NCBI RefSeq assembly: GCF_028283705.1
Contig: NZ_JAPWKD010000005.1
Location: 248,001-312,000, forward strand
Reading direction: 5' to 3'
Length of the DNA: 64,000 nt
Source of the DNA: Pantoea sp.
Lineage (GTDB): Bacteria > Pseudomonadota > Gammaproteobacteria > Enterobacterales > Enterobacteriaceae
A model generated the notes under the pieces. It saw only the letters and a program-made list of their open reading frames with translations, had not been told where the DNA came from and searched no databases. A program made the position numbers and the translations under genes. Within the stretch, counting starts at the first letter, position 1. The number at the start of each line of letters is the position of its first letter. Below, one piece after another: positions 33,288 through 44,160 of this stretch.

Positions 33288-33299
33288 TGTTAAAGAGCA
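33288..33299 (-). promoter_or_regulatory. boxA in rRNA leader
   Basis: TGCTCTTTAACA on the minus strand, about 130 nt before 16S rRNA, followed by AATTTATCAGACAATC as in E. coli rrn leaders. Confidence 0.92.
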
Positions 33300-33331
33300 G
33301 TGCCACATTTCTCGTGTGGCGCGGGTTGCGT

Positions 33332-33359
33332 ATGTTACGCTTTCCGCGTTTTCAGTCAA
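33332..33359 (-). promoter_or_regulatory. rrn P2 promoter
   Basis: -35 TTGACT (33354-33359), 16-bp spacer, -10 TAACAT (33332-33337). The position corresponds to P2 of E. coli rrn operons, about 105 bp downstream of P1; the -10 is weaker than the E. coli TATTAT. Confidence 0.7.
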
Positions 33360-33451
33360 GCATTTATTTTTGCTTTTCTGAAGGTTGCCACTTAAGGCTA
33401 CCTACTTAACCCAGCGCTTCGTAAGCCGTTGTGCCGTGTCAGTGGAGGCGC

Positions 33452-33479
33452 ATTATAGGGAGTTCTTTGAGGCTGACAA
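33452..33479 (-). promoter_or_regulatory. rrn P1 promoter
   Basis: -35 TTGTCA (33474-33479), 16-bp spacer, -10 TATAAT (33452-33457), GCGC discriminator, then CCACTGACACGG, very close to E. coli rrnB P1. AT-rich DNA upstream fits an UP element. The start of this region lies about 50 bp from the murI stop. Confidence 0.92.
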
Positions 33480-33530
33480 GTGCTAAATGCAATTTAATTT
33501 CTGAGTGTTGTTTTTTTCGACGAAAAGCCA

Positions 33531-34382
33531 CTAAAGCGCCAGTTTTTCCAACAATGGGAAGCCATAACGCTGCAATACTGCTGATAATTGCAGCACTTCC
33601 TCATCCATTTGGGTACAAAATGCCATATTGGATGCAGAAGAGAGTGCAGTAGGTTCTGCCTGTTGCAGTAACCAGGCGGTACGACGCGCAATCGCCGCAC
33701 CGGAATCCACCAGGCGCGTCCCTTCCGGCAGTACCAGCTGCAACTCATCACGCAGTAAAGGGAAGTGAGTACAACCCAGCACCACCGTATCCGGCGGCTC
33801 CTTCATGCGCAGCCAGGGCTGTACCACGCGACGCACATCATCCAGCAGCACTTCTTCTCCGTGCAGCTTCGCTTCAGCCAGTTCAACCAGCTCTGAAGAA
33901 CCCAACATTTTGATTTGGCATTCGCGAGCAAACTGCGCCACCAACTCATGGGTATACGGGCGTTTCACTGTGCCCCGCGTCGCCAGTAACCCTACAACAC
34001 CATTACGCGTTAAGCGCGCTGCCGGTTTAATGGCTGGCACCACACCTACCACCGGGAAGGAGAACTTTTCGCGCAATGCGGGTAAAGAAACCGTGCTGGC
34101 CGAGTTACAGGCAATGACTACCAGCGCCAGTGGAAACCGCCGCGTAATGGACTCAACCACCGCCATAACGCGTTCGACGATATAGGTTTCGGTTTTTTCG
34201 CCGTAGGGAAAACCTTCATTATCGAAGGCGTAGAGATAGTGGAGATCCGGCAGGAGTTGCCGAATCTCTTCATAGACGGAGAGCCCACCGACGCCGGAGT
34301 CAAACACCAGCACGGTGGGACGCAGATCAGAAGCTGTAGCTGGCGCTGAGGTAATACTCCGTTCCTGGAGTTTGATAGCCAT
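33531..34382 (-). CDS. murI: glutamate racemase
   Basis: A 283-residue enzyme making D-glutamate for peptidoglycan. The two catalytic cysteines are in ACNSAST and GCTHFPLL, and the N-terminal [14 protein letters not shown] motif is clear. ATG 34382 (MAIKLQE) is chosen by comparison with E. coli MATKLQ; the frame is open further upstream inside btuB. It overlaps the end of btuB by 56 bp, the same overlap as in E. coli, and lies just upstream of an rRNA operon, as at E. coli rrnB. Confidence 0.96.
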   Translation of the reverse strand: MAIKLQERSITSAPATASDLRPTVLVFDSGVGGLSVYEEIRQLLPDLHYLYAFDNEGFPYGEKTETYIVERVMAVVESITRRFPLALVVIACNSASTVSLPALREKFSFPVVGVVPAIKPAARLTRNGVVGLLATRGTVKRPYTHELVAQFARECQIKMLGSSELVELAEAKLHGEEVLLDDVRRVVQPWLRMKEPPDTVVLGCTHFPLLRDELQLVLPEGTRLVDSGAAIARRTAWLLQQAEPTALSSASNMAFCTQMDEEVLQLSAVLQRYGFPLLEKLAL

Positions 34383-36198
34383 ACACTGTCTCGTAGTCTT
34401 TATCGAACAGGTTGGCAATTCTACCACGAACGGTGAGCTGAGAGGTGACCGGATACGACACCGCCAGATCCCATAAACTCACACCGCCCAGTTTAACGCG
34501 CTGCGCAGTATAGGAGTGGTTGTAATCATTGTCATAGCGCTCACCAAGGTAATGATAGGTGATGGACCAGTCAAAATCGAACACCGTCCAGTCGAGCTGG
34601 TATTTCACCTGCTGCTTAGCACGGCGCAACAATTGCTGATTGGTTTCTGCATCACGCGCATCGACATAATCATAAGAAATGGTATGGCTCAGCGGACCGG
34701 TATCGAAAGACGCGGTGGCTTCAACACCTTTAATGCGCGCTTTGTCGATATTGTAGTAAACGTAGGTACTCGGATCGCTATCAATCAGGTTATCGATGTC
34801 ATTGCGATAGCCCGACACGCGCCAGTTCACCGGCCCGCTTAACCCTTCAAAGCCACTCTCCCACTGTTTGCTTTCTTCCGGCTTCAGGTTCGGGTTGCCG
34901 TAGGTCTGGCTATAAAGCTGAGCCAGATTCGGAGCCTTATAGGCTGTGGCGTAAGAAGCGAAGACACGATAACCATCAACAAATTCCCAGGCGGCGCTGC
35001 TCTGCCAGGTGCTGTGCCAGCCAAAGGCATTGTTGTCATCACCGCGTACCGCGCCTTCCAGCGTTACGCTGCCAAACTGCTGTTGAGCCGTGGCGTAAAT
35101 GCCGGTATTACGCTGTTCCTGGCCATCCACCGTGGAATTGGTGCCGGGTTCTGACGTTTGTTTCTGCCAGTCAACGCCGCCGCTAACAGCCCCATGCCCC
35201 ACCTGCACCGTGTTGCCCCACTGCAGGTTGTATTGCTGAACATCATCCAGCGAAGCGGTGGCATCATATTTACCCAGCTGCGGACTGTAGTTGTAATCTT
35301 TGGTGTGGCTGTAGCTGGCAATTAGCTGAGAAGAATAGATGCCCTGATTAAAGCGCAGCCCGGTGTCCCATGTCTGGCTGTAAAGCTGACGGGTATCAAC
35401 GAAGGTGTTGGGTTCAACATAGGTCGGGTAGCCGTCATAAGCGGTACGGTTATCAAAGCCATAGCCCCGCACGAAGCCGCTGAACTGGTCGCTGAACTGA
35501 TGTTCCAGTGAACCATAAAGGGTCTTGCTCATGAATCCGTCACGGTCTTTTTGCGCCGGATCGCCATAGATGTCTGGCAGGTTCGCCACCACATCATAGC
35601 CTTTGGTGTAAGTATAGTTACCGGCCAGCGTCAGTTTGGTCGCATCACCCAGTTGCTGCTGCGTCGAGCCATCGTAGCTTTGATAACCTTTTGACCCGAC
35701 ACCCGCCGTCAGCGTAGTCCCGGGTTTATCACGACCGGTGATGATGTTCACCACGCCGCCGATAGCATCCGACCCATACACCGCCGAGCGCGCACCACGG
35801 ATATATTCGATGCGTTGTACCAGCGAGATCGGAATCTGGCTGAGATCGGACGAACCGGAGATACCCGCCTGATTCAGACGAACTCCGTCGATCAGAATCA
35901 GCACATGGCTGGAATTAGTGCCGCGGATGAACATCGAACTCTGCTGGCCGAGGCCGCCATTTTGCGCAATATCCACCCCCGGCAGGCGACGCATCACATC
36001 CGTGAGGCTTTTTGCCTGCCAGCGATCAATATCTTCCCGGGTAACGACTGTGGTGGGTGCCAGCACGGAAGAAACCGGCTGAGCAAAACGGTTGGCGGTA
36101 ACGATTTGCGTATCATCATCCTGGGCATAGCCATATTGCGCCCAGAGGGACACCGCCGTTGCACTGAAGGCAAACAGCGAAGCATGTGTTTTTTTCAT
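34327..36198 (-). CDS. btuB: TonB-dependent vitamin B12 outer-membrane receptor
   Basis: A 623-residue outer-membrane protein (E. coli 614) that imports cobalamins with TonB energy. It has a signal peptide (about 1-25, ending YGYAQ), a TonB box around DTQIVTA, an N-terminal plug with [12 protein letters not shown] and [20 protein letters not shown], then the 22-strand barrel ending in Phe (YLSASYSF). ATG 36198 (MKKTHAS) gives the signal peptide; the open frame above it runs into the riboswitch. Controlled by the cobalamin riboswitch. Confidence 0.97.
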   Translation of the reverse strand: MKKTHASLFAFSATAVSLWAQYGYAQDDDTQIVTANRFAQPVSSVLAPTTVVTREDIDRWQAKSLTDVMRRLPGVDIAQNGGLGQQSSMFIRGTNSSHVLILIDGVRLNQAGISGSSDLSQIPISLVQRIEYIRGARSAVYGSDAIGGVVNIITGRDKPGTTLTAGVGSKGYQSYDGSTQQQLGDATKLTLAGNYTYTKGYDVVANLPDIYGDPAQKDRDGFMSKTLYGSLEHQFSDQFSGFVRGYGFDNRTAYDGYPTYVEPNTFVDTRQLYSQTWDTGLRFNQGIYSSQLIASYSHTKDYNYSPQLGKYDATASLDDVQQYNLQWGNTVQVGHGAVSGGVDWQKQTSEPGTNSTVDGQEQRNTGIYATAQQQFGSVTLEGAVRGDDNNAFGWHSTWQSSAAWEFVDGYRVFASYATAYKAPNLAQLYSQTYGNPNLKPEESKQWESGFEGLSGPVNWRVSGYRNDIDNLIDSDPSTYVYYNIDKARIKGVEATASFDTGPLSHTISYDYVDARDAETNQQLLRRAKQQVKYQLDWTVFDFDWSITYHYLGERYDNDYNHSYTAQRVKLGGVSLWDLAVSYPVTSQLTVRGRIANLFDKDYETVYGYQTPGTEYYLSASYSF

Positions 36199-36280
36199 TG
36201 TTATAGCATCCAAAAGACGAAGCAGGATGCCGCAGGCATACGATCGATAGCACGCGATGACCGTACGAATTGCGACGTCA

Positions 36281-36432
36281 CACCGGCAGGTCTTCGGGCT
36301 GAGAATCATTAATGGTGAAGACTTCCCATCCCGCAGGACAGTGTCTGCATCAGCAATCACCACGACATTCATTACCGCTGCGCGTCAGCTCCAGATTCAC
36401 ACTGGATTCCCTTTTAACTCAAGGAGGCCGGC
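36281..36432 (-). promoter_or_regulatory. cobalamin riboswitch of btuB
   Basis: On the minus strand the conserved core appears in order: AGTTAAAAGGGAA, GAGCTGACGCGCAGCGGTAA, GACACTGTCCTGCGGGATGG, GGGAAGTC, then CAGCCCGAAGACCTGCCGG. CCGGC at the 5' side pairs with GCCGG at the 3' side as P1. Adenosylcobalamin binding is expected to lower btuB expression. Confidence 0.95.
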
Positions 36433-36497
36433 TGCCGCAGTCTACGGATAAGAAGGCCAGAAATCCAGACTTCCAGCCATCTTCTTTCGCGCAGGGC

Positions 36498-36525
36498 TGG
36501 ACATCAGCAGGTGAATGCCTACAAT
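36498..36525 (+). promoter_or_regulatory. trmA promoter with GC-rich discriminator
   Basis: -35 TGGACA (36498-36503), 16-bp spacer, -10 TACAAT (36520-36525), then CGCCCGG. The GC-rich discriminator fits the stringent, rRNA-like growth-rate control known for E. coli trmA. Confidence 0.65.
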
Positions 36526-36559
36526 CGCCCGGCAAGCAGGCTTATTACCAGGATTAAAG

Positions 36560-37663
36560 ATGACACCCGAACAACTCCCGATTGAACAATACGACGCGCA
36601 ACTGGCGGAAAAAGTCAGCCGTTTGCAGGCGATGATGACACCATTTGCTGCGCCAGAGGTGGAGGTGTTTCGTTCACCGGTCAGTCACTACCGCATGCGT
36701 GCCGAATTCCGCATCTGGCACGATGGTGACGATCTGTACCACATCATCTTTGATCAGCAGACCAAACAACGCATCCGGGTTGATCAATTCCCCGCCGCCA
36801 GTGAATTGATCAACCAGCTGATGCCAAAAATGATCGATGCTGCCCGTGATAACCGCGTCCTGCGCCATAAATTGTTCCAGATCGATTATCTGTCAACACT
36901 GAGCAACCAAATCGTCATTTCCCTACTCTATCACCGTAAGCTGGAAGCGGACTGGCAGCAGGCGGCGACGGCGTTGCGCGATGATCTGCGCGCCGCAGGG
37001 TTTGATGTGCAGCTGATTGGTCGCGCCACCAAAACCAAAATCTGTCTCGATCGTGATTACATTGATGAGCGCCTGCCGGTCGCGGGCAAAGAATTGATTT
37101 ATCGTCAGGTAGAGAACAGCTTCACCCAGCCCAATGCGGCGATGAATATTCAGATGCTGGAGTGGGCGCTGGATGTGACACAAAACGCGCGCGGCGATCT
37201 GCTGGAGCTGTATTGCGGTAATGGTAACTTTTCACTGGCGCTGGCACGGAATTTCCGTCGCGTATTAGCCACCGAAATTGCCAAACCTTCCGTGGCGGCA
37301 GCGCAGTACAACATTGCTGCCAATCAAATTGATAACGTGCAGATCATCCGCATGGCGGCGGAAGAGTTTACCCAGGCCATGAACGGCGTGCGCAGCTTTA
37401 ACCGCCTGGAAGGTATCGACCTGCAAAGTTATCAGTGTGAGACCATTTTTGTCGATCCACCGCGGAGTGGGCTGGACGCCGAAACAGTCCGGATGGTGCA
37501 AGCCTACCCACGCATCCTTTATATCTCCTGCAACCCGCAGACGCTGTGCGACAATCTCGCCACGCTGGCGGAAACCCATGAGGTTGCACGGCTGGCGTTG
37601 TTCGATCAGTTCCCCTACACCCATCATATGGAGTGTGGTGTGTTGCTGACGCGCAAAGCCTGA
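36560..37663 (+). CDS. trmA: tRNA (uracil-5-)-methyltransferase
   Basis: A 367-residue SAM-dependent enzyme making ribothymidine-54 in the T-loop of tRNAs (E. coli 366 aa). SAM motif [23 protein letters not shown]; nucleophilic Cys in SCNPQTLC; catalytic Glu in [12 protein letters not shown] 36560 is chosen by homology and because the promoter lies directly upstream. Divergent from btuB, convergent with yijD at a shared terminator. Confidence 0.97.
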   Translation: MTPEQLPIEQYDAQLAEKVSRLQAMMTPFAAPEVEVFRSPVSHYRMRAEFRIWHDGDDLYHIIFDQQTKQRIRVDQFPAASELINQLMPKMIDAARDNRVLRHKLFQIDYLSTLSNQIVISLLYHRKLEADWQQAATALRDDLRAAGFDVQLIGRATKTKICLDRDYIDERLPVAGKELIYRQVENSFTQPNAAMNIQMLEWALDVTQNARGDLLELYCGNGNFSLALARNFRRVLATEIAKPSVAAAQYNIAANQIDNVQIIRMAAEEFTQAMNGVRSFNRLEGIDLQSYQCETIFVDPPRSGLDAETVRMVQAYPRILYISCNPQTLCDNLATLAETHEVARLALFDQFPYTHHMECGVLLTRKA

Positions 37664-37667
37664 ATAA

Positions 37668-37697
37668 AAAACGGGACCCTCAGGGTCCCGTTTTTTT
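37668..37697. terminator. bidirectional terminator trmA/yijD
   Basis: Stem ACGGGACCCT/GGGTCCCGT flanked by A residues on one side and T on the other, between converging trmA and yijD. Confidence 0.9.
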
Positions 37698-38052
37698 AAT
37701 TCTTGTTCTTCGGTCGCTTAAAGCGTGTCGCAATCCAGAACACCAGCGCTACCATCAGGATGGTAGGAATAAAGTTGGAGCCGATGTCAGGATACTCGGC
37801 GCGAACCAGTGCGCTGTAGACCAGAATCCCCAGCAGAAAAAACGCTGCGGCCAGCGATGGCATACCTTCCGGCATATTGCGGTTCAGGTAACGCTGATGC
37901 AGACACCAGGCCGCCAGGCCCAGGGCGATCAGCGGGAAAATCGAAAACGGCACAAACGCACTGAACAGCACCGAAAAGGAGCCGTTGATGGCTAAACCGG
38001 TGATAAAAGCCAGTAAAAGCGTTCCTTTATCGCGGGGGTTTTGCTCAATCAT
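37696..38052 (-). CDS. yijD: inner membrane protein YijD (DUF1422)
   Basis: A 118-residue membrane protein with about four hydrophobic helices, the same size as E. coli YijD (119). Function unknown. It lies 18 bp after fabR and is probably cotranscribed with it, as in E. coli. The C-terminus is basic and cytoplasmic (RFKRPKNKN). Confidence 0.92.
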   Translation of the reverse strand: MIEQNPRDKGTLLLAFITGLAINGSFSVLFSAFVPFSIFPLIALGLAAWCLHQRYLNRNMPEGMPSLAAAFFLLGILVYSALVRAEYPDIGSNFIPTILMVALVFWIATRFKRPKNKN

Positions 38053-38070
38053 TTCATTATCCTTATCACA

Positions 38071-38715
38071 TTACTCTTCGGGTTTTTCCAGTGTTACCGA
38101 CAGGCGCTCCTGCTCCCGGCGATACCAGTAATACGCACCTTTGGCAATCATACGCAGCTGCAGCACCAGACGGTCTTCCAGCTTGCGGCGTTGCTCAATA
38201 TCCACATCCAGCGCTTCCGCACCGGCACTGAACACGATGGTGACCATCGCTTCCGCCTGCGCTTCGGTAAAGCTGCGCGGCATGCGGTTCTCCAGCTCCA
38301 GGTAATCCGCCAGTTCGGCAATGAAGTGTTGAATTTCACGCGCAACTGCAGCACGAAACGCAGCAGAGGTTCCGGAACGCTCGCGTAGTAAGAGACGAAA
38401 AGCGTTGGGATTGTTCCCGATAAATTCCATAAAAGTTGCGACGGAGGTCTTAATAATGCTGCCGCCCTTGGCAATACGCTGGCGTGCCTGACGCATCAGC
38501 TGACGCAACATCAGGCCACTTTCGTCAACCATGGTAAGACCCAGTTCATCCACATCCCGGAAATGACGGTAAAACGAGGTGGGCGCAATGCCAGCTTCGC
38601 GAGCGACCTCTCTCAGGCTCAGGCTGGCGAAACTCCGTTCTGCACTTAACTGACTGAAGGCGGCTTCAATCAAAGAACGCCTTGTACGTTCTTTTTGTTG
38701 CGCTCTGACGCCCAT
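38071..38715 (-). CDS. fabR: TetR-family repressor of unsaturated fatty acid synthesis
   Basis: A 214-residue TetR-type repressor that represses fabB and fabA when unsaturated acyl thioesters are plentiful. The N-terminal HTH ([20 protein letters not shown]) is identical to E. coli FabR, as is most of the sequence. ATG 38715 (MGVRAQQ) is chosen by homology; a longer frame upstream enters the promoter region. Divergent from sthA, and followed by yijD. Confidence 0.96.
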   Translation of the reverse strand: MGVRAQQKERTRRSLIEAAFSQLSAERSFASLSLREVAREAGIAPTSFYRHFRDVDELGLTMVDESGLMLRQLMRQARQRIAKGGSIIKTSVATFMEFIGNNPNAFRLLLRERSGTSAAFRAAVAREIQHFIAELADYLELENRMPRSFTEAQAEAMVTIVFSAGAEALDVDIEQRRKLEDRLVLQLRMIAKGAYYWYRREQERLSVTLEKPEE

Positions 38716-38908
38716 TCTCTCTGCCCTGTGAGTAATCAGGCAGGCACTATAACAAACTTTGCCGCCGCCAGTGCCGCAAAGTTTGTGAACGCCTGTGAAC
38801 CTCACGCTTTGTCAAAATCAGGCAAAAATCGCTGTTAGAATTCAGAAGTGCGCGGCGAGATGTTAGAATCTCGTTGTAAAAATGTATAGAAACATAGGAC
38901 GTACTGGT

Positions 38909-40309
38909 ATGCAAAAGTCTTACGATTACGATGCCATTGTGATTGGCTCCGGTCCGGGCGGTGAAGGTGCGGCCATGGGGCTGGTGAAGCAGGGAGCGCG
39001 CATCGCAGTGATCGAACGCTACCATAACATCGGCGGCGGTTGTACTCACTGGGGCACCATCCCTTCCAAAGCGTTGCGTCATGCTGTCAGCCGTATTATC
39101 GAGTTCAATCAAAATCCCCTTTATAGTGACCACACCCGACTTCTGCGCTCCTCCTTTGCAGATATCCTTAACCACACCGAAAACGTCATCAGCCAGCAAA
39201 CTTCGATGCGGCAGGGTTTTTACGAGCGTAACCGGTGTGAGCTCTATCAGGGCGATGCGCATTTTGTTGATGCCAACACCATCGAAGTGGAACAACCGGA
39301 TGGCACCCGCGAACGCTTAACCGCAGAAAAATTTGTCATTGCCTGCGGATCGCGCCCTTATCATCCGAATGATGTCGATTTCACCCATCCACGTATTTAT
39401 GACTCCGATTCGATCCTCAATCTGCACCATGAACCGGGCCACGTCATTATCTATGGTGCCGGGGTGATCGGCTGTGAATATGCCTCCATTTTCCGTGGCT
39501 TGAACGTGAAGGTTGACCTGATCAACACCCGCGATCGTCTGCTGGCGTTTCTCGACCAGGAGATGTCGGATTCGCTGTCTTATCACTTCTGGAACAGCGG
39601 CGTGGTGATTCGTCACAACGAAGAGTTTGAGAAGATTGAAGGCGTGGACGATGGCGTCATCATTCACCTCAAATCCGGTAAGAAGGTGAAAGCAGATTGC
39701 CTGCTGTACGCCAACGGCCGTACCGGTAATACCGATTCACTGGCGCTGGAAAATGTCGGTCTGGAGGCAGATGGTCGTGGTCTGCTAAAGGTCAACAGCA
39801 TGTACCAGACGGCACAGCCGCATATTTATGCGGTCGGTGACGTGATCGGTTATCCGAGCCTGGCTTCAGCTGCCTATGATCAGGGGCGCATCGCTGCTCA
39901 GGCCATTATCAAAGGCGAAGCCACCGCACATCTGATCGAAGATATCCCCACCGGGATTTACACCATTCCGGAAATCAGTTCAGTTGGGAAAACAGAACAG
40001 CAGCTGACCGCCATGAAAGTGCCATATGAGGTGGGACGTGCGCAGTTCAAACACCTGGCGCGTGCGCAGATTGTCGGGATGAATGTCGGTAGCCTGAAGA
40101 TCCTGTTCCACCGTGAAACCAAAGAAATTCTCGGCATTCATTGCTTTGGTGAACGTGCGGCGGAAATCATTCATATCGGCCAGGCCATCATGGAGCAGAA
40201 AAATGGCGGTAACACGATTGAATACTTCGTGAATACCACCTTTAACTATCCCACGATGGCCGAAGCCTATCGCGTTGCCGCGTTAAATGGCTTAAACCGC
40301 CTGTTTTAA
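38909..40309 (+). CDS. sthA: soluble pyridine nucleotide transhydrogenase
   Basis: A 466-residue FAD flavoprotein, the same length as E. coli SthA/UdhA, that reoxidises NADPH with NAD+. FAD motif [16 protein letters not shown](P) motif [12 protein letters not shown]. The active-site segment [13 protein letters not shown] keeps only one of the two cysteines of the related lipoamide dehydrogenases, as is normal for this family. Start at MQKSYDYDA by homology. The 3' end overlaps convergent oxyR by 18 bp. Confidence 0.96.
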   Translation: MQKSYDYDAIVIGSGPGGEGAAMGLVKQGARIAVIERYHNIGGGCTHWGTIPSKALRHAVSRIIEFNQNPLYSDHTRLLRSSFADILNHTENVISQQTSMRQGFYERNRCELYQGDAHFVDANTIEVEQPDGTRERLTAEKFVIACGSRPYHPNDVDFTHPRIYDSDSILNLHHEPGHVIIYGAGVIGCEYASIFRGLNVKVDLINTRDRLLAFLDQEMSDSLSYHFWNSGVVIRHNEEFEKIEGVDDGVIIHLKSGKKVKADCLLYANGRTGNTDSLALENVGLEADGRGLLKVNSMYQTAQPHIYAVGDVIGYPSLASAAYDQGRIAAQAIIKGEATAHLIEDIPTGIYTIPEISSVGKTEQQLTAMKVPYEVGRAQFKHLARAQIVGMNVGSLKILFHRETKEILGIHCFGERAAEIIHIGQAIMEQKNGGNTIEYFVNTTFNYPTMAEAYRVAALNGLNRLF

Positions 40310-41209
40310 CGTGTTATCGAGATAGCTCTGCATGTGGGCTTTGATCGCTTCTGCCAGCTGCTCATAGCGGCTGCGCAGAGGCGAGCCGGGACGATAGACC
40401 AGCGCGATGGTGCGCTGCGGCACTGGCTTATAACACGGCAGATAACATACGCCATCACGCACGCGCTCGTTCGGCACCGCCAGTGCAGGCAATAACGTGA
40501 TGCCACTTCCGGCAGCGACCATATTGCGCAGCGTTTCCAGGCTGGTAGCACGGAAATGGGTGTCTTCATCAGCGCCTGCTTCAAAGCAGAAACCCATCGC
40601 CTGATCGCGCAAGCAGTGACCATCTTCCAGCATCAGCAGCTTTTCACCGGCCAGATCCGACATGGGTACACGATCGCGATCGTGCCACGGGTGATCCTCG
40701 TAGATCGCCAGTTTCATCGGCTCGTCAAACAGCGGCACCTCGATAAAGGCTTCGCTTTCTTTTACCAGCGCCAGAATTGCACAGTCGAGTTTGCCGCTAT
40801 CGAGTTGTGACAATAGCTGCTGCGTCTGCGCTTCGTGCAGATACATTTCAAGCTTGGGAAAAGTCTGATGCAGCATCGGGATGATTTGCGGCAACAGATA
40901 AGGCCCGGTGGTGGGGATAAGCCCAATGTGCAACGGCCCGGACATAGTTTCGCCCTGCTGGCTGGCCATCTCCTTCAGCACCTTTACTTCACGCAGCACG
41001 GTGCGCGCCTGATCCACCAGCAACAGCCCAGCCTGGGTAAACAATACCTTACGGCTGGTGCGCTCCAGCAGCATGACGCCCAGTTCATCTTCCAGCTTAC
41101 GAATTTGTCCGCTCAGCGTAGGCTGGCTGACATGGCAGGCATCCGCTGCACGGCGGAAGTGACGGTGCTCCGCAAGCGAAACCAGATACTCCAGATCACG
41201 AATGTTCAT
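40292..41209 (-). CDS. oxyR: LysR-family peroxide sensor OxyR
   Basis: A 305-residue regulator, identical in length to E. coli OxyR. N-terminal HTH ([15 protein letters not shown]). The redox cysteines are at exactly residues 199 and 208 ([12 protein letters not shown]); H2O2 joins them in a disulphide and turns the protein into an activator. Start MNIRDLEYL at 41209. A matching OxyR operator begins 20 bp upstream and should mediate autorepression. Confidence 0.97.
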   Translation of the reverse strand: MNIRDLEYLVSLAEHRHFRRAADACHVSQPTLSGQIRKLEDELGVMLLERTSRKVLFTQAGLLLVDQARTVLREVKVLKEMASQQGETMSGPLHIGLIPTTGPYLLPQIIPMLHQTFPKLEMYLHEAQTQQLLSQLDSGKLDCAILALVKESEAFIEVPLFDEPMKLAIYEDHPWHDRDRVPMSDLAGEKLLMLEDGHCLRDQAMGFCFEAGADEDTHFRATSLETLRNMVAAGSGITLLPALAVPNERVRDGVCYLPCYKPVPQRTIALVYRPGSPLRSRYEQLAEAIKAHMQSYLDNTLKQAV

Positions 41210-41228
41210 TGATATCCTCCGAACCACG

Positions 41229-41265
41229 ATAGCCCGTGGCGATAGATAGAATAGCAATGAACGAT
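41229..41265. promoter_or_regulatory. OxyR operator between oxyR and an oxyS-like RNA
   Basis: Four quarter-sites occur at the exact 37-bp geometry of the OxyR consensus (ATAG-N7-CTAT-N7-ATAG-N7-CTAT): ATAG at 41229, CGAT at 41240, ATAG at 41251, CGAT at 41262. Both CTAT positions have one mismatch. It lies just upstream of oxyR and upstream of the putative oxyS promoter. Confidence 0.7.
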
Positions 41266-41303
41266 TAGCCCTATCAAGCCACTGACAGGAATAATACGTG
41301 CCA

Positions 41304-41468
41304 TCTGAAGCAATGATGAAAAAAGGCTGAGAAGACGGAGCAACACCTGCAATCAGTCAGATAAATCACTGAGTTGGCCGGAGTGCCTGCTCTTTGATGA
41401 TGTGCCAATAAAATAATGAAATTCCGAAGCTAGAGGTTGGCGGGCTATCCATAGCCCGCTTTTTTTTT
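41304..41468 (+). ncRNA. oxyS: putative OxyS-type peroxide-induced small RNA
   Basis: This is a non-coding transcript inferred from position and signals. The OxyR operator (41229-41265) is followed by a -10 like TAATAC at 41292-41297, and a very strong plus-strand terminator ends the interval: GCGGGCTAT-CC-ATAGCCCGC plus nine T, 41440-41468. No gene on the plus strand otherwise needs that terminator, since argH converges on it. E. coli oxyS occupies the same place, but I cannot align its 109 nt to this stretch, so sequence identity is not shown and the 5' end is approximate. Confidence 0.5.
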
Positions 41469-41471
41469 GCC

Positions 41472-42845
41472 TTAGCTCAGGCGTTGCTGCGCTTCCTGAA
41501 TCGCCAGCGCCACCTGCTGTGGTGCCACGCCACCACGCGCGTTACGCTTATCCAGGCAGGATTGCAGCGACAGAATCGGATAAACATCCTCTTCAATCAC
41601 CGCACTAAACTGCTTCAGTTGCGCCAGGCTTAACGCTTCCAGCGCCACGCCCTGTTTAATCGCTTCTACCACCGCTTCGCCAACGATATGGTGCGCTTCA
41701 CGGAAGGGCACGCCTTTAGCGACCAGATAATCCGCCAGCTCGGTGGAGTTCGCATAGCCCTGCTCCGCCGCTTCCTGGCAACGCGGACGTTTTACCTGAA
41801 TACCGTCCAGCACCAGCACCGACATATGCAGGCAGTCCAGCCAGGTGTCGAGCGCATCGAACAGGCCTTCTTTGTCTTCCTGCATATCTTTGTTGTAGGC
41901 CAGCGGCAGGCCTTTCAGCGTCATCATCATGCCAGTCAGCGCGCCCTGCACACGGCCACATTTGCCGCGAATCAGTTCCAGCGCATCCGGGTTTTTCTTC
42001 TGCGGCATCAGTGAAGAACCGGAAGTCACTTTGTCCGACAGCTCCACAAAACCCGCTTCGCCGGTGTTGAAGAAAATCATGTCTTCAGCAAAGCGCGACA
42101 AATGCACCATACCGATGGATGCATCAGACAGCAGCTCCAGCACGTGGTCGCGGTCAGAAACGGTATCGAGGCTGTTGCGGGTGGCAGAAGCAAAACCTAA
42201 CCAACCTGCCAGCTGCTGACGATCGATTTCGTAAGCAGTACCGGCCAGTGCCCCGCAGCCCAGCGGGCTGACGTCAAGACGCTTCAGGGTGTCCTGTAAA
42301 CGACTTTCATCACGCGCCAGCATTTCAACATAGGCAAGGCACCAGTGGGCAAAAGTTACTGGCTGAGCGCGTTGCAGGTGGGTATAGCCCGGCATCACCG
42401 CGTCCTGATTCGCCTCTGCCGTTACCACCAGCGCTTTTTGCAGCTCACGCGTTGCGTCCAGCAGCACCGCAACCTGCTCTTTGCACCACAGTTTCAAATC
42501 AGTCGCGACCTGGTCATTACGACTACGGCCAGTGTGCAGCTTTTTACCCAGCGCCCCGACTTTATCAATCAGTTTGCCTTCCACCCAGCTGTGGATATCT
42601 TCGGCATCGCTTTGCAGAATCTGCTGCGGATTGGCGCGCACTTCGGCCAGCAGCGCCTGTAACGCCGCCTCCAGCTGCTGCTGTTCGTCGCTGCTCAGGA
42701 CATTGACCGTGACCAGCGCTTTTGACCAGGCGACAGAACCGATGATGTCCTGCTCCGCCAGGCGATAGTCGAAACGCAGCGAGTCATTGAATTGTTTGAA
42801 CCGTTGGTCTGCTGCCTGGGTAAAGCGTCCACCCCAAAGTGCCAT
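41472..42845 (-). CDS. argH: argininosuccinate lyase
   Basis: A 457-residue fumarase/aspartase-superfamily enzyme, giving arginine and fumarate in the last step of arginine synthesis. The signature [12 protein letters not shown] with the catalytic Ser is near residue 280, and HTGRSRNDQ and [11 protein letters not shown] are present. Last gene of argCBGH, 73 bp after argG with a stem-loop between. Confidence 0.98.
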   Translation of the reverse strand: MALWGGRFTQAADQRFKQFNDSLRFDYRLAEQDIIGSVAWSKALVTVNVLSSDEQQQLEAALQALLAEVRANPQQILQSDAEDIHSWVEGKLIDKVGALGKKLHTGRSRNDQVATDLKLWCKEQVAVLLDATRELQKALVVTAEANQDAVMPGYTHLQRAQPVTFAHWCLAYVEMLARDESRLQDTLKRLDVSPLGCGALAGTAYEIDRQQLAGWLGFASATRNSLDTVSDRDHVLELLSDASIGMVHLSRFAEDMIFFNTGEAGFVELSDKVTSGSSLMPQKKNPDALELIRGKCGRVQGALTGMMMTLKGLPLAYNKDMQEDKEGLFDALDTWLDCLHMSVLVLDGIQVKRPRCQEAAEQGYANSTELADYLVAKGVPFREAHHIVGEAVVEAIKQGVALEALSLAQLKQFSAVIEEDVYPILSLQSCLDKRNARGGVAPQQVALAIQEAQQRLS

Positions 42846-42872
42846 CTGAATACTCCTGAATGCTGTTAAACA

Positions 42873-42895
42873 AAGGGCGGCCCGAAGCCGCCCTT
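42873..42895 (-). promoter_or_regulatory. argG-argH intercistronic stem-loop
   Basis: AAGGGCGG pairs with CCGCCCTT; on the minus strand the loop is close to a stable TTCG tetraloop. Only a weak T-rich tail (TTTGTTTAA) follows, so it is either a partial terminator or an mRNA-stability element tuning argH. Confidence 0.6.
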
Positions 42896-42918
42896 GTGAA
42901 TGTGTCGTTCGCGCGGAA

Positions 42919-44136
42919 TTACTTTTTCTGCTCGTTCAGCGCACGGATGCGTGAAGAGAGCGAGAACAGACGGATAAAGCCGCCCGCGTGACGGTGATCG
43001 TACACTTCGTCTTCGCCGAAGGTCGCAAACTCTTCTGAGTACAGGCTGTTAGCGGATTTCTTCTGAATCGCGGTAGCCTGGCCTTTGTACAGCTGCAGTA
43101 CCACTTCGCCGTTAACCAGCTCCGCCAGCGACTCGGCAGCTGCCTGAATAGACTGGCGCAGCGGCGCAAACCAGCGACCGTCATACACCACGTATGACAT
43201 TTCCTGACCCAGCTGCTCACGCCATTTGAAGCTGTCACGATCCAGAACCAGCTGCTCAACCGCACGCAGGGCGTTGACCATGATGGTGCCCCCTGGGGTT
43301 TCATAGCAACCACGGGATTTGATCCCCACCAGACGGTTTTCCACGATGTCGATACGGCCTACGCCGTGCTTCGCACCCAGCACATTCAGTTTTTCCAGAC
43401 AGGCGAACGGGCTGAGCTTCTCGCCATTCACCGCCACCACGCGACCTTTTTCTACGGTCACAGTGACGTTTTCCGGCTGATCCGGCGCTTCCAGCGGATC
43501 GACGGTCCACACCCAGCAATCTTTGTTCGGTGCGTTCCACGGGCTTTCCAGCACGCCACCTTCGGTGGAGATGTGCCATGCGTTCTCGTCACGGCTGTAG
43601 ATTTTTTCCAGCGACGCGGTGGTCGGGATGTTGCGCTCTTTCAGGTAGTCGAGCAGCGCTTCACGTGAACGCAGGTTCCATTCACGCCATGGAGCCACCA
43701 CTTTCAGCTGCGGTGCCAGCGCGGTATAGGTGGTCTCAAAACGCACCTGGTCGTTACCTTTACCGGTCGCGCCGTGGCACAGGGCATCGGCACCCACTTT
43801 CAGCGCCAGCTCAACCTGTGCTTTAGCGATAATCGGACGCGCCATGGAAGTACCCAGCAGGTAGGTGCCTTCGTACAGCGCACCGGTCTGCAGTACCGGG
43901 TAAACATATTCACTGATGAACTCTTCACGCAGGTCAACCACGTGGCACTCAGAGGCACCTGATTGCAGTGCTTTCTTCTCAACGCCATCCAGATCGGCAG
44001 GGTCCTGACCGATATTCGCCACGAAGGCTACCACTTCACAGCCGCCGTAGTTCTCTTTCAGCCATGGAATGATGGCAGACGTATCAAGGCCGCCGGAGTA
44101 AGCCAGAACAATTTTTTTAATGCCTTGCGTTTGCAT
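42919..44136 (-). CDS. argG: argininosuccinate synthase
   Basis: A 405-residue ATP-dependent enzyme joining citrulline and aspartate. The N-type ATP pyrophosphatase loop is [12 protein letters not shown] at about residues 10-21; [14 protein letters not shown] and [17 protein letters not shown] are family blocks. It is the common ~400-residue type, whereas E. coli ArgG is about 447 residues of a distinct lineage and is encoded elsewhere. Here it lies between argB and argH. Confidence 0.97.
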   Translation of the reverse strand: MQTQGIKKIVLAYSGGLDTSAIIPWLKENYGGCEVVAFVANIGQDPADLDGVEKKALQSGASECHVVDLREEFISEYVYPVLQTGALYEGTYLLGTSMARPIIAKAQVELALKVGADALCHGATGKGNDQVRFETTYTALAPQLKVVAPWREWNLRSREALLDYLKERNIPTTASLEKIYSRDENAWHISTEGGVLESPWNAPNKDCWVWTVDPLEAPDQPENVTVTVEKGRVVAVNGEKLSPFACLEKLNVLGAKHGVGRIDIVENRLVGIKSRGCYETPGGTIMVNALRAVEQLVLDRDSFKWREQLGQEMSYVVYDGRWFAPLRQSIQAAAESLAELVNGEVVLQLYKGQATAIQKKSANSLYSEEFATFGEDEVYDHRHAGGFIRLFSLSSRIRALNEQKK

Positions 44137-44160
44137 TTCGTAATCCTTGAATCAGTATCG

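Noticed and set aside
36199..36372. 58-codon N-terminal extension of btuB
   Set aside because: It would translate the riboswitch; the signal peptide begins at ATG 36198.
41440..41468. Reading the strong hairpin as the argH terminator
   Set aside because: The T run lies only on the plus strand; on the minus strand, the argH direction, no T run follows the stem.
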